A stretch of 64,000 nucleotides of DNA, taken from Flammeovirgaceae bacterium. GTDB taxonomy: Bacteria > Bacteroidota > Bacteroidia > Cytophagales > Cyclobacteriaceae. Numbering within the stretch: the stretch's first letter is position 1; every line of letters starts with the position of its first letter. The notes below the pieces were generated by a model. It had not been told where the DNA came from, did not search any database, and saw only the letters and a program-made list of their open reading frames with translations. Shown piece after piece: positions 26,388 to 34,325 of the stretch. The DNA lies in the NCBI GenBank assembly GCA_027487845.1, contig JAIYCV010000028.1, positions 62,001-126,000 of the forward strand. The letters run 5' to 3'. The position numbers and the translations under genes are program-made.

Positions 26388-26585
26388 ATGCTATTTTCAG
26401 AGTATATATGAATTGAGGCATCACTCTAAGGTAACGCCAAATGTAACACTTAAGGATACAAAAGCCATTTTGATCATTTTTCGATTTAAACAATACTTCT
26501 TTTTTGAAAAACCCACCTGTTTTGAAATGTAACACTGCGATTTTATTGTAAGACTTTAAAAAAGAATAACAAAACACCGCTGTTT

Positions 26586-26885
26586 TGCAGTAGAGCATTT
26601 CGATATTGTAGTAATTCAATGCAATATTGTAATATAGTCTTAAGGCATCGTAATAAAACAATATTTCGTTGTGATAAAACAATTCTTCTTTGTCATAGAA
26701 CGATAGTTCGTTGTGATACAGCAATGTTTCTTTGTTAGAGAACAATATTTCGTTGTGATAGAACAATAGTTTTTTGGAATCGAATATTTGTTCATCGTAA
26801 TAGCAAATTGTTTCATTGTCATTGGGCTTTTTTTCATTGCGACTGATAACTATTTCATGGAAATAGAACATTTTTTTGTTGCAAT
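26586..26885. repeat. degenerate 21-bp tandem array with a ladder of TGTnAT hexamers
   Basis: From 26586 a TGYnAT-like hexamer recurs every 21 bp: TGCAGT 26586, TGTAGT 26607, TGTAAT 26628, CGTAAT 26649, TGTGAT 26670, TGTCAT 26691, TGTGAT 26712, TGTTAG 26733, TGTGAT 26754, TGGAAT 26775, CGTAAT 26796, TGTCAT 26817, TGCGAC 26838, GGAAAT 26859, TGCAAT 26880. The rest of each unit is AT-rich (consensus near AACAATATTTCGTTGTGATAG). The minus strand is open throughout with a seven-residue period (YHNEILF-like), so a long ORF there is a by-product. The array lies between the receiver gene and promoter P3. Confidence 0.75.
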
Positions 26886-26986
26886 AGTACACGGTTGCTT
26901 TGTTATCAATCCGTGCCTAGTGCTGTTGAACTGCTCGTGGAGTGTAATACAAACTTGCTCGTAAACCAGGTGTTGTGTGTAAAAGA

Positions 26987-27042
26987 TGTAATACCTGTCC
27001 ATCCTTCTGTAACGTCTACTTTTTCCTTATTACCACCTTTGA
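26987..27042 (+). promoter_or_regulatory. composite promoter P3
   Basis: TGTAAT (26987) and TGTAAC (27008), 21 bp apart; CCACCTTTG at 27033-27041, 25 bp on. Over 35 bases from the second hexamer it matches P4 (29075) closely, including TTTTCCT and ACCACCTTTGA. The lipoprotein gene begins 38 bases after the box. Confidence 0.7.
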
Positions 27043-27079
27043 AGGAACATAAGACCTTACCAAAAAAAAAAACATTTTT

Positions 27080-27814
27080 ATGAAAAAGTACATTTACAGC
27101 ATTGCAATTTTAGCCCTGCTTGTTGGCTGCGATGCAAAGGAAAAAACGGCCCTTCAATCGAAGGTGGATTCTTTAACAGTCCAGTTGAACATCCACAAAG
27201 AAGCTGAAAAAGACATGAACGAAGTAGGCAATTTGATCGATTCAATAGACATCAATCGAAAATCATTGCAATTAAAAATGACTGAAGGTACTCCGTATGG
27301 TGACTATGTGCAACGCCTGAAGAACATTAACACGTATGTGCGCCAAACAGAAGCAAAGCTGGACGCGCTTGAGAAATCCTCGGAGACTTCAAAAGTATCA
27401 AAATCTTCTATCAGACGACTGAAGGCAGACCTCGCCAAGAGGTCGGCAGAGGTGTCTGAACTTGAATTGAAGCTTGCGATAGAGCACGATCAGGCAATAC
27501 GGATGTGGACAAAACTAAACACGAAGGATTCTTTGCTATCTATAAAAGACGAGGTGATTAGATTGAGCCAACGTGATTTTACATCGTTGGAAAAATTGTT
27601 TAATAATACGCAAGATGAAAACAAAACAGTGGTTGCCAATCTTTATTTTGCGCAAGGTCAAGCACTTGAAACCGCTGCTAATCGCACCCATTTCGCTCCT
27701 CGCAAAAAGAGAGAGACCAGACGCGAAGCACTAGAGCTGTATCGATTATCGCTGTCGTTGGGTGGCAGCGAAGCGCAACAAGCAATAGATGAGTTAGAGA
27801 AGAGATTAAATTGA
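27080..27814 (+). CDS. coiled-coil lipoprotein of unknown function
   Basis: 244 residues; signal peptide with lipobox LLVGC (Cys17) makes it a lipoprotein. Most of the chain is predicted coiled coil (SKVDSLTVQLNIHKEAEKD, RRLKADLAKRSAEVSELELK), ending in a short region that resembles TPR-like helices (REALELYRLSLSLGGSEAQQ). It may sense or span the periplasm. Driven by composite promoter P3 and closed by the terminator at 27860. Confidence 0.8.
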   Translation: MKKYIYSIAILALLVGCDAKEKTALQSKVDSLTVQLNIHKEAEKDMNEVGNLIDSIDINRKSLQLKMTEGTPYGDYVQRLKNINTYVRQTEAKLDALEKSSETSKVSKSSIRRLKADLAKRSAEVSELELKLAIEHDQAIRMWTKLNTKDSLLSIKDEVIRLSQRDFTSLEKLFNNTQDENKTVVANLYFAQGQALETAANRTHFAPRKKRETRREALELYRLSLSLGGSEAQQAIDELEKRLN

Positions 27815-27859
27815 TCTGGAATATCCTCATTGGCTGGAGTTAAAGTTGTTTACTAATAG

Positions 27860-27887
27860 AAAAACCATAGCTAGTATGGTTTTTTTG
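27860..27887 (+). terminator. intrinsic terminator
   Basis: AAAACCATA (27861-27869) pairs with TATGGTTTT (27875-27883) and is followed by more T. It ends the lipoprotein transcript 46 bases after its stop. Confidence 0.8.
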
Positions 27888-27981
27888 TTAGTAAGGACAA
27901 TTTACTAATGACGGTGATGTAAAACTTCTATTGAACAACCATTCCAACTACACGCCTTTGCAACAAAGCTGTTTATAAAAC

Positions 27982-29040
27982 ATGAGCACTATTACGGCAT
28001 CTGCAGTTATTAAAAAGCTATTGGTATTGTTTTTACTGATAGGAGGCTTATACTTTGCCAAAGACTTTTTGATACCTCTTTCGATATCCGGTATGCTGGC
28101 CACGTTGCTTCTTCCTTTTTGTAAATGGATGGAACACAAAAAAATGCCACGATCACTAGCAGTATTCTTCTGCATGCTGGTGTTGATCTCCGCCTTGTCA
28201 GCGATCGGATTTATGCTTGGTTGGCAAGTAGCTGAGCTGGCCAATGATATAGCCATCATAAAAGAGAGAACGGTTACTTCAGCCGAGCAGATGCAACAGT
28301 ATATTTTTGATCATTTTGGTATTACAAGGCTAGAACAGACACAAATATTAAAAAATCAACAAGCCACCATAACCAATATGATTTCTTCCATAGCGGGTTC
28401 TCTCACTTCTGTCTTTACTAGTTTGGTGGTAGTGTTGATGTATGTTTTCTTGCTTTTGTATTATAGAACACATCTTAAAAACTTCTTGCTTAAGCTTTCC
28501 ACACCTGCCAACAGGGAAGCAACGGAAGAAGTGATTTTGCGCTCGATGCACGTATCACAACAGTATTTAATGGGCATGGGAAAAATGATTTTTCTGCTGT
28601 GGGTAATGTATGGAGTCGGTTTTTCTTTATTAGGTGTAAAGAATGCCTTGTTCTTTGCTGTGCTTTGTGGCTTGCTTGAAATTGTACCTTATGTGGGTAA
28701 TCTAACAGGCACATTACTCACCGTGCTGGTGTCTGTAGTAAATGGAGCAGATGTTTCTTTGGTTTTAGGAATACTAGTTATTTATAGTTTGGTTCAATTT
28801 TTTCAAGGTTGGGTGTTAGAGCCCCTCATACTGGGACCGCAAGTGAAGATTAATCCGCTGTTTACTATTGTTGCGCTGGTATTGGGTGAATTGATTTGGG
28901 GACTTCCTGGAATCATATTGGCAATACCGCTTACGGCCATTGTAAAAATACTATGCGATCACATCGACTCTTTAAAACCCTATGGTTTTTTGATAGGAGA
29001 GATTGATAAAAAGCAACGAGTAAAAAAGTTGAAAATTTAA
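27982..29040 (+). CDS. AI-2E family transporter (PerM/YdiK-like)
   Basis: 352 residues with the usual pattern of two N-terminal membrane helices, a soluble insert (about 75-150) and five to six C-terminal helices. Family marks: VPYVGNLTGTLLTVLVS and the conserved VLEPLILGPQVKINPLFTIVALVLGELIWGLPGIILAIPL region (quoted in parts: GPQVKINPLFTIVAL). Members are inner-membrane exporters of small molecules; some act as sodium/proton antiporters. The promoter must lie in 27888-27981, but no good copy of the composite promoter is found there. Confidence 0.9.
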   Translation: MSTITASAVIKKLLVLFLLIGGLYFAKDFLIPLSISGMLATLLLPFCKWMEHKKMPRSLAVFFCMLVLISALSAIGFMLGWQVAELANDIAIIKERTVTSAEQMQQYIFDHFGITRLEQTQILKNQQATITNMISSIAGSLTSVFTSLVVVLMYVFLLLYYRTHLKNFLLKLSTPANREATEEVILRSMHVSQQYLMGMGKMIFLLWVMYGVGFSLLGVKNALFFAVLCGLLEIVPYVGNLTGTLLTVLVSVVNGADVSLVLGILVIYSLVQFFQGWVLEPLILGPQVKINPLFTIVALVLGELIWGLPGIILAIPLTAIVKILCDHIDSLKPYGFLIGEIDKKQRVKKLKI

Positions 29041-29053
29041 TCAAGTGAAATGA

Positions 29054-29109
29054 TGTAACAAAACGTTCCGCTGATGTAATCTTTAAATTTTCCTGATAAC
29101 CACCTTTGA
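29054..29109 (+). promoter_or_regulatory. composite promoter P4
   Basis: TGTAAC (29054) and TGTAAT (29075), 21 bp apart; CCACCTTTG at 29100-29108, 25 bp on. The fasciclin gene starts 42 bases after the box. Confidence 0.7.
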
Positions 29110-29150
29110 TGTGTTGCGGAAATTCATTCGCAGCGTTAACTTTAATTAAT

Positions 29151-29579
29151 ATGACAACAACAAAAGAAGCAGTTGCAACAAAAGACATTGTAGCAATAGC
29201 AAGTGAAAGTGCTAAGACATTGGCTGCCGCTGTTAAAGCAGCAGATTTGGTAAAAACACTGCAGGGAACTGGTCCATTTACGGTGTTTGCACCAACAGAC
29301 ACAGCGTTTGCATCCATTCAAAAAGAAGTGGATACGCTCTTAAAACCTGAAAACAAGGCTAAACTTTCTAAGATATTGACGTATCACGTAGTGAGTGGGA
29401 AACTTCACGCGGCCGATCTTAAAGATGGAGCCGAATTGAAGACAGTAGAGGGTGGTAAGTTGAAAGTGCACTTAGTAAACGGAAAAGTACTAGTGGGCGA
29501 TGCGCATGTAACCAGTGCCGATATTGAAGCAAGTAATGGGGTGATACATGTAATTGATAAAGTGTTATTGCCTAAATAG
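29151..29579 (+). CDS. fasciclin (FAS1) domain protein
   Basis: 142 residues from ATG 29151 ([12 protein letters not shown]). A single complete FAS1 domain: [30 protein letters not shown] with the TDTAF H1 box, [15 protein letters not shown], and the H2 box with [12 protein letters not shown]. No signal peptide is visible, which is unusual because FAS1 proteins act in adhesion outside the cell; it may be cytoplasmic or be exported by another route. Preceded by P4 and followed by a terminator. Confidence 0.93.
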   Translation: MTTTKEAVATKDIVAIASESAKTLAAAVKAADLVKTLQGTGPFTVFAPTDTAFASIQKEVDTLLKPENKAKLSKILTYHVVSGKLHAADLKDGAELKTVEGGKLKVHLVNGKVLVGDAHVTSADIEASNGVIHVIDKVLLPK

Positions 29580-29597
29580 GCTGTATCCAATCTATTT

Positions 29598-29629
29598 AGT
29601 AGCCCTGTGTGAGCGGGGCTACTTTTTTT
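29598..29629 (+). terminator. intrinsic terminator of the fasciclin gene
   Basis: AGTAGCCC (29598-29605) pairs with GGGCTACT (29616-29623), followed by a run of T. Confidence 0.88.
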
Positions 29630-29658
29630 ACTTTGTACTAGCTACTGCCAGTAATACG

Positions 29659-29714
29659 TGTAACTACAGAAATGGATTGTGTAACTACATCAGCATGTAT
29701 TGATACTACCTTTA
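29659..29714 (+). promoter_or_regulatory. composite promoter P5
   Basis: TGTAAC (29659) and TGTAAC (29680), 21 bp apart, both followed by TACA; CTACCTTTA at 29706-29714, 26 bp on. The next gene starts 36 bases after the box. Confidence 0.68.
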
Positions 29715-29749
29715 TTAAAGAAATAAAAACACCACTAAATGCTGACGAA

Positions 29750-30073
29750 ATGAAAAAGACCATTTTTTTAACCGTTGTAATTGTTGCCGCTTCGCTATCA
29801 TCAACTCAGCAAGCGTTTGCGAGTGCACAACCAGATCAAACCACGCTCGATAAGAGTAAAGAAACAGAACAAGTAAATAGCTTGCTCAACCAATTGTATG
29901 AACTTCGATCAACAGATAAAACCGCGCTTACGAGAAGAGAACGAAAAGAGTTAAGGAAGGAGCTTCGCGTTAAGAAGGCTCAACTGCAACAAGAAGGTAG
30001 AAGACGTTACGGAGGGGTCTATATCTCAGGAACGGCAATTATCATCATCATCCTTTTAATTATTCTTTTATAA
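29750..30073 (+). CDS. small exported protein with C-terminal membrane anchor
   Basis: 107 residues from ATG 29750 (MKKTIFLTVVIVAASLSS). Signal peptide, a charged helical middle (RRERKELRKELRVKKAQLQQ), then a C-terminal run of Ile/Leu (GTAIIIIILLIILL) that ends the protein, so it may be tail-anchored. Small proteins of this kind are common near stress genes in Bacteroidota; no function is known. First gene of the operon with the YXWGXW and Dps genes. Confidence 0.75.
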   Translation: MKKTIFLTVVIVAASLSSTQQAFASAQPDQTTLDKSKETEQVNSLLNQLYELRSTDKTALTRRERKELRKELRVKKAQLQQEGRRRYGGVYISGTAIIIIILLIILL

Positions 30074-30092
30074 AATTAAGCTGTAAACAAAC

Positions 30093-30383
30093 ATGAAAAA
30101 ATTAATCGGAGCTTTTCTAATGCTAGCGATAGTCTTATCTTTTAACAACTGTATGCCAGCCTACGTTCAAGTTGAACCAACCTACATTGAACACCCAAGG
30201 CCCGTACAACCTACTAGTGCTCATATCTGGATTGGTGGTAGCTGGGGATGGAGCAATAGAAACAGAGGGTATGTGCAACAAAATGGATATTGGTCTTTAC
30301 CCCACAGAGGCAGAACCTATCGGGAAGGTCACTGGCAACGCGGAGGCAGAGGCTCGCGTTGGCACAACGGCTATTGGAAATAG
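30093..30383 (+). CDS. YXWGXW-repeat protein
   Basis: 96 residues, probably a lipoprotein (SFNNC after a hydrophobic signal). The mature part repeats Gly/Trp/Tyr/Arg modules (WIGGSWGW, NGYWSLP, EGHWQRG, HNGYWK), the YXWGXW class of surface-exposed beta repeats. Function not established. Lies 19 bases after the previous gene. Confidence 0.8.
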   Translation: MKKLIGAFLMLAIVLSFNNCMPAYVQVEPTYIEHPRPVQPTSAHIWIGGSWGWSNRNRGYVQQNGYWSLPHRGRTYREGHWQRGGRGSRWHNGYWK

Positions 30384-30415
30384 GAGGCAACTCACACAAT
30401 TCAAAGAAATAAAAA

Positions 30416-30889
30416 ATGAAGCCAGAAATAGGAATATCGGAAAAAAACCGCGACAAGAGTATTAAAGTGCTATCAGTTCTGTTAGCAGACGAAATGGTGC
30501 TCTATGTAAAAACGAGAAAGTTTCATTGGAATGTTTCAGGTAATAGTTTTATGGAATTTCATAAGCTTTTTCAAAGTCAGTATACCGAATTAGAAGAGGT
30601 AGTGGATGCGGTAGCGGAACGTATTTCCAAACTAGGAGGCAATGCAATTGGCACCCTGTCGGAATTCAAAGAGCTTACACAACTTAAGGAGTCGCCAGCG
30701 GAATATCCGGAACAGAAAGAAATGCTGAAAGAGCTGCTGTCGGATCATGAAACAATAGTGATTCAACTGAGAACCGAAATAGAGGAGTTTTCTACCAAGA
30801 GTAAAGATAGTGGTTCAACCGATTTTCTAACCAAACTAATGGAGCAACACGAAACAACTGCTTGGGTCATCAGAAGATACTTAAAATAA
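30416..30889 (+). CDS. dps: Dps-family ferritin-like DNA-protection protein
   Basis: 157 residues. Four-helix ferritin-like fold with the Dps inter-subunit ferroxidase residues: KFHWNVSG (His), then EEVVDAVAERISKLGG (Asp/Glu). Dps oligomers oxidise and store iron and protect DNA during starvation and oxidative stress. It is the last gene of the P5 operon. The following 309 bases (30890-31198) hold only two tiny ORFs of 10 and 14 codons, a terminator and promoter P6. Confidence 0.93.
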   Translation: MKPEIGISEKNRDKSIKVLSVLLADEMVLYVKTRKFHWNVSGNSFMEFHKLFQSQYTELEEVVDAVAERISKLGGNAIGTLSEFKELTQLKESPAEYPEQKEMLKELLSDHETIVIQLRTEIEEFSTKSKDSGSTDFLTKLMEQHETTAWVIRRYLK

Positions 30890-31072
30890 TAGCGTTATGA
30901 AATCAATAAAAGTTGTGATTAGCGAGTAAAAAAATTAAGCAAAAATGAGTAGAGAGAAACTAAAAAGAAGAGTCACGCCATCAGCCTGACAAGTGACAAG
31001 GACAGTTACCTAAGTAGATGAATACTTTGAGATTTAAGAGATAGCAAAGAGCACATTTAAAAGGTATCAATT

Positions 31073-31103
31073 GGGCAGGGAGTTAGCACCTTGCCCTTTT
31101 TTT
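31073..31103 (+). terminator. intrinsic terminator downstream of dps
   Basis: GGGCAGG (31073-31079) pairs with CCTTGCCC (31089-31096; one bulge), followed by seven T. The first dps terminator beyond a 180-base trailer. Confidence 0.75.
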
Positions 31104-31115
31104 ATGAGTAAAGAA

Positions 31116-31171
31116 TGTAAACCTTTAGCCGAAAAATACAATGGTAGATAGTTTAGTGCTTCGCACCTTTG
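31116..31171 (+). promoter_or_regulatory. composite promoter P6
   Basis: TGTAAA (31116) and the weaker TACAAT (31137) are 21 bp apart; GCACCTTTG follows at 31163-31171, 26 bp on. The CsbD gene begins 28 bases after the box. Confidence 0.55.
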
Positions 31172-31198
31172 GGCAGTCAATCAATAAACAATATATAA

Positions 31199-31378
31199 AT
31201 GAAAAACACAACTGAATTAATGGGGAATTGGAATGAGACGAAGGGAAAATTAAAACAAAAATTTGCTATGCTAACGGACAGCGACATGTTGCTGGTAGAG
31301 GGAAAGCAAGATGAAATGATAGGAAGACTTCAAGTAAAACTAGGTAAAACAAAAGAAGAGATACATAAATTAATTTAA
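31199..31378 (+). CDS. CsbD-family stress protein
   Basis: 59 residues (MKNTTELMGNWNETKGKLKQ...). NWNETKGKLKQKF and EGKQDEMIGRLQVKLGKTKEEI are the CsbD helical motifs. CsbD-like proteins are abundant, small, acidic and induced by general stress; biochemical role is unknown. It leads the operon with a lipoprotein, YtxH and holin-like genes. Confidence 0.88.
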   Translation: MKNTTELMGNWNETKGKLKQKFAMLTDSDMLLVEGKQDEMIGRLQVKLGKTKEEIHKLI

Positions 31379-31398
31379 CAACTATAAACTAAGGATCA

Positions 31399-31842
31399 AT
31401 GAAAAAGGTAAAAAATTCAGTAAACGCGTTGTTATTTCTTTCTGTGATTTTTCTTGCTGGATGCAATACGCCAGCGCAGAAAGTTGAAAATGCAGAAAAC
31501 AAGGTAGCCGATGCCAATGAAGATCTTGACCGAGCAAACGAGGAGTACGTGAAAGAAATAGCACAGTATCGTGCAGAAACAAACGAGCGGATACTAGCGA
31601 ATGATAAAAGTGCTGCCGAATTCAAAAAAAGAATTGAGAACGATAAGAAAGATGCAAAAGCTGATTACAATAAGCGAATAGCTGAACTTGAACAAAAGAA
31701 CTCAGACATGCGCAGGAAGATGGATGATTACAAAGCCGATACGAAAGAAAATTGGGAAAAGTTTAAAACCGAGTTTAATCACGATATGGATGAGCTAGGT
31801 ACCGCCTTCAAAGACCTTACAGTAAAAAACGTAAAGCAATAA
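31399..31842 (+). CDS. small coiled-coil lipoprotein
   Basis: 147 residues. Lipobox FLAGC (Cys20) and then an almost continuous charged coiled coil (AENKVADANEDLDRANEEY, KADYNKRIAELEQKNSDMRRK). Function unknown; in the CsbD-YtxH cluster it is likely an envelope stress protein. Confidence 0.8.
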   Translation: MKKVKNSVNALLFLSVIFLAGCNTPAQKVENAENKVADANEDLDRANEEYVKEIAQYRAETNERILANDKSAAEFKKRIENDKKDAKADYNKRIAELEQKNSDMRRKMDDYKADTKENWEKFKTEFNHDMDELGTAFKDLTVKNVKQ

Positions 31843-31864
31843 AAATCATATAAATTTCAACGCT

Positions 31865-32131
31865 ATGAAAACATCAATGAATATTTTTTTAGGAATTTTA
31901 GGAGCTGCCGCTGCCGGGGTGGTAGTAGGAATGTTAATTGCACCTGAAAAAGGAGAGGACCTACGAAGTAACATTAAGGAAAGCGCCAGTGACTTAATTA
32001 AGAAGCTCAACAACTTGATCACAGAAGGAAAAGATCAGTATGACGTTTTAAAATCTTCGGTGCACGAAGACGCTGACGAGTTGAGAGCGGAGGCGGCAAG
32101 CGCATTTAAAAGAGCCAAATCTGCAATTTAA
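31865..32131 (+). CDS. YtxH-domain protein
   Basis: 88 residues. The YtxH signature is a short hydrophobic Gly/Ala-rich helix (LGAAAAGVVVGMLIAPEKGEDLR) followed by a helical tail (SASDLIKKLNNLITEGKDQYD). Membrane-anchored stress protein found beside CsbD genes. Confidence 0.9.
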   Translation: MKTSMNIFLGILGAAAAGVVVGMLIAPEKGEDLRSNIKESASDLIKKLNNLITEGKDQYDVLKSSVHEDADELRAEAASAFKRAKSAI

Positions 32132-32189
32132 ATTAAAGGAGGGTGGGGGAGTACACCACTTACTTTTTCACCTTCACTAATTAAGAGAA

Positions 32190-32531
32190 ATGGAAGAACC
32201 AATCACACAAGCTGAACAGATAACCGTACACGTCTCCGAGTACTTGGATACCGTATTGAAGCTTACGGTAGTAAATGCTACACAAAAGGCAACTGCCGTG
32301 GCGTCCGTTAGTTTAGTGGCAATGTTGAGCGGATTTTTATTTATGCTAGTACTGCTTTTTGGTAGTATTGGTATAAGCCTTTGGTTGGGCGAAGTAGTTA
32401 ATGATACCAAGATCGGTTACTTCATTGTCTGTGGATTTTACTTGGTTGTGGCACTACTGATTTTGCTGGTTCGGAAGAAGACCTTATTTCCTTTCATTCA
32501 AAACCTTATCATTCAAAAAGTGTATGAATAA
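32190..32531 (+). CDS. holin-X-like (phage holin superfamily III) membrane protein
   Basis: 113 residues with two adjacent membrane helices (ASVSLVAMLSGFLFMLVLLF and GYFIVCGFYLVVALLILLV) between short polar ends, matching the putative holin-X/DUF1469-type proteins that occur in stress clusters with YtxH. No phage genes are near, so lysis is not implied. Confidence 0.78.
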   Translation: MEEPITQAEQITVHVSEYLDTVLKLTVVNATQKATAVASVSLVAMLSGFLFMLVLLFGSIGISLWLGEVVNDTKIGYFIVCGFYLVVALLILLVRKKTLFPFIQNLIIQKVYE

Positions 32532-32904
32532 GATAGAAAATTATTCCGACTTGTTAGTGGAGAAAAAAAGACTCGAGTCTCTGCTCATAATTCAAAAAGA
32601 AATCGTGCAAAACGATATTTTAATGTTAAGAAAAGAAATTCAGCCAACAATTGACTTGCTTCAGTTCATGAGTAAGCTAACAACAAAAGGGAAAAGCAAT
32701 GGCTTTATTACTGCGGGCGTTGATATCATTGGCGATTTTCTGTTAAAAAATATTTTGCTGGCGAAAAGTGGTTGGTTGGTTCGACTGGTTATTCCTTTCC
32801 TTGTGAAAAATTATTCAAACCATGAGTTGGCGAAAGATGGCACTGGTTTATTAGCTAAACTAGTTTCCGTCATCACACGAGTTATTCCGCAAAAATCACA
32901 TTAA
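32524..32904 (+). CDS. hypothetical protein coupled to the holin-like gene
   Basis: 126 residues, overlapping the preceding gene by 8 bases. A charged N-terminal helix (VEKKRLESLLIIQKEIVQND) is followed by a weakly hydrophobic part (LLAKSGWLVRLVIPFLVKNY). Similar partners occur beside YtxH/holin-like genes in Bacteroidota. Function unknown. Confidence 0.75.
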   Translation: MNKIENYSDLLVEKKRLESLLIIQKEIVQNDILMLRKEIQPTIDLLQFMSKLTTKGKSNGFITAGVDIIGDFLLKNILLAKSGWLVRLVIPFLVKNYSNHELAKDGTGLLAKLVSVITRVIPQKSH

Positions 32905-32917
32905 TTAGAATTCATTT

Positions 32918-34306
32918 ATGCAACGCTTATCCGCTATCCATACGCAACAGCACACCGTGCTGCCGCAACAAATACAGTTACTTAAATTGTATCATCTAAC
33001 AACACTAGAGTTAGATCAACGCATCAAAGACGAGCTCAGCGATAATCCGTTATTAGGCGAAGACGATTCAGAAGAAAATGAGGAGTCCAGCAATGTTGCA
33101 GATTACCGGGATGACGAAGAGTTCAAGCATGATGAGGTTCCGGATTATTCAATCGATTATTCTAACTATAAGGCGATTAACAATTCACAACGACAGTTTA
33201 AAGAGCCAGTGGATTTTAGAAAAAATCTAAAAGATCAAATCGGCATTCATTTAATGTCCAAGAAGGAGAATGCAATTGCTGATTTTTTGATTGATTCAGT
33301 CAATGATCAAGGCTTGCTGGACTATGATATTTCTACTTTGGTTGACGATCTATCGTTTCAATTAGACGTCATCGTAGAGCAAACAGAAGTAGAATCTATC
33401 TTGGCTAAACTATTGCATATTGAACCCTGCGGAATTGGTTGCCGATCGATCAGAGAATTTCTTCTTTTTCAACTTAGAAGCATGGAGCCGAGCGATATGG
33501 TAACAAATGGCATATTAGTATTGGTCGATTGTTTCGAAGAATTGTCGCAACGGAAATTGAAGAAGATAGCGTCCAGAATTAATATCTCAGAAGAAGAGTT
33601 AATGTTGGTGATCAAGATGATTGGCACGCTAAAGAGGAAGCCAGTTATTGAAATGAATGAAAATGTAGCGGATCATGTTGTATATGATTTCGTAGTTAAA
33701 CAAGAGGGGGAATTACTTGTTGTCTCGTTGGCCCGCCAACGCGCGCCATTTCTTTTTATCAATAAGACGTTTAATGATTTGTTAAAAAAGCCAGGTAAAG
33801 CGAACAAAGAGTCGTCTTTATATTGGAAAGAAAAGCTTAGTTCTGCTTTATGGTTTGTAAGCGCGGTACAGCAATGGGAAACAACGATGTTGCGGATTAT
33901 GAATGAAATAGTCTCTTTTCAACATGCGTATTTTTTAGAGGGCGATATTACCCAGCTAAAGCCAATGATTTTAAAAACAATTGCTGAAAAACTGGATATG
34001 GATTTATCCACCGTCTCTCGAATCACCTGCAATAAATACGCCCACACCGAATTTGGAGCGGTTTTATTGAAAGATCTTTTTACGGTAGGCATTGTTGGTG
34101 ATCAGGGTAAAGAGGTAAGCAGTAGGGTAATTCAAAAGGTTATTAAAAATGCTGTTGACTCTGAAAACAAAGCGACTCCTTTTACAGATCATCAATTGGC
34201 TGCACTACTAGTAGGGAAAGGCTTCTTTATTGCCAGAAGAACTGTCTCTAAGTATAGGGAAGTGATGAGAATTCCAGTTGCCCAGCAGCGGCTGGCATGG
34301 GGTTAA
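32918..34306 (+). CDS. rpoN: RNA polymerase sigma-54 factor
   Basis: 462 residues. Region I is glutamine/leucine-rich (LPQQIQLLKLYHLTTLELDQRIKDEL), an acidic linker follows, then the core-binding and DNA-binding regions ending in the RpoN box IARRTVSKYREVM near the C-terminus, complete. Sigma-54 needs an AAA+ activator, encoded immediately downstream. It starts 13 bases after the previous gene, so it may be transcribed with the CsbD-YtxH operon, an unusual place for rpoN. Confidence 0.96.
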   Translation: MQRLSAIHTQQHTVLPQQIQLLKLYHLTTLELDQRIKDELSDNPLLGEDDSEENEESSNVADYRDDEEFKHDEVPDYSIDYSNYKAINNSQRQFKEPVDFRKNLKDQIGIHLMSKKENAIADFLIDSVNDQGLLDYDISTLVDDLSFQLDVIVEQTEVESILAKLLHIEPCGIGCRSIREFLLFQLRSMEPSDMVTNGILVLVDCFEELSQRKLKKIASRINISEEELMLVIKMIGTLKRKPVIEMNENVADHVVYDFVVKQEGELLVVSLARQRAPFLFINKTFNDLLKKPGKANKESSLYWKEKLSSALWFVSAVQQWETTMLRIMNEIVSFQHAYFLEGDITQLKPMILKTIAEKLDMDLSTVSRITCNKYAHTEFGAVLLKDLFTVGIVGDQGKEVSSRVIQKVIKNAVDSENKATPFTDHQLAALLVGKGFFIARRTVSKYREVMRIPVAQQRLAWG

Positions 34307-34325
34307 ATTAAATTCTAAATAGCCA

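Noticed and set aside
26335-26892. Minus-strand ORF of 185 codons rich in Tyr, Asn and Phe
   Set aside because: It follows the 21-bp array and overlaps the end of the receiver gene; seven-residue period is a by-product of the repeat.
27918-27960. Composite promoter for the AI-2E transporter gene
   Set aside because: TGTAAA and ACGCCTTTG are present but 34 bp apart instead of 25-26, and the second hexamer is missing.
32122-32176. Composite promoter for the holin-like gene
   Set aside because: TGCAAT and TCACCTTCA fit the outer distance (46 bp) but the proximal hexamer is absent.
32190-32531. Prophage because of the holin-like gene
   Set aside because: No other phage gene nearby; this holin-like family is common in stress operons.
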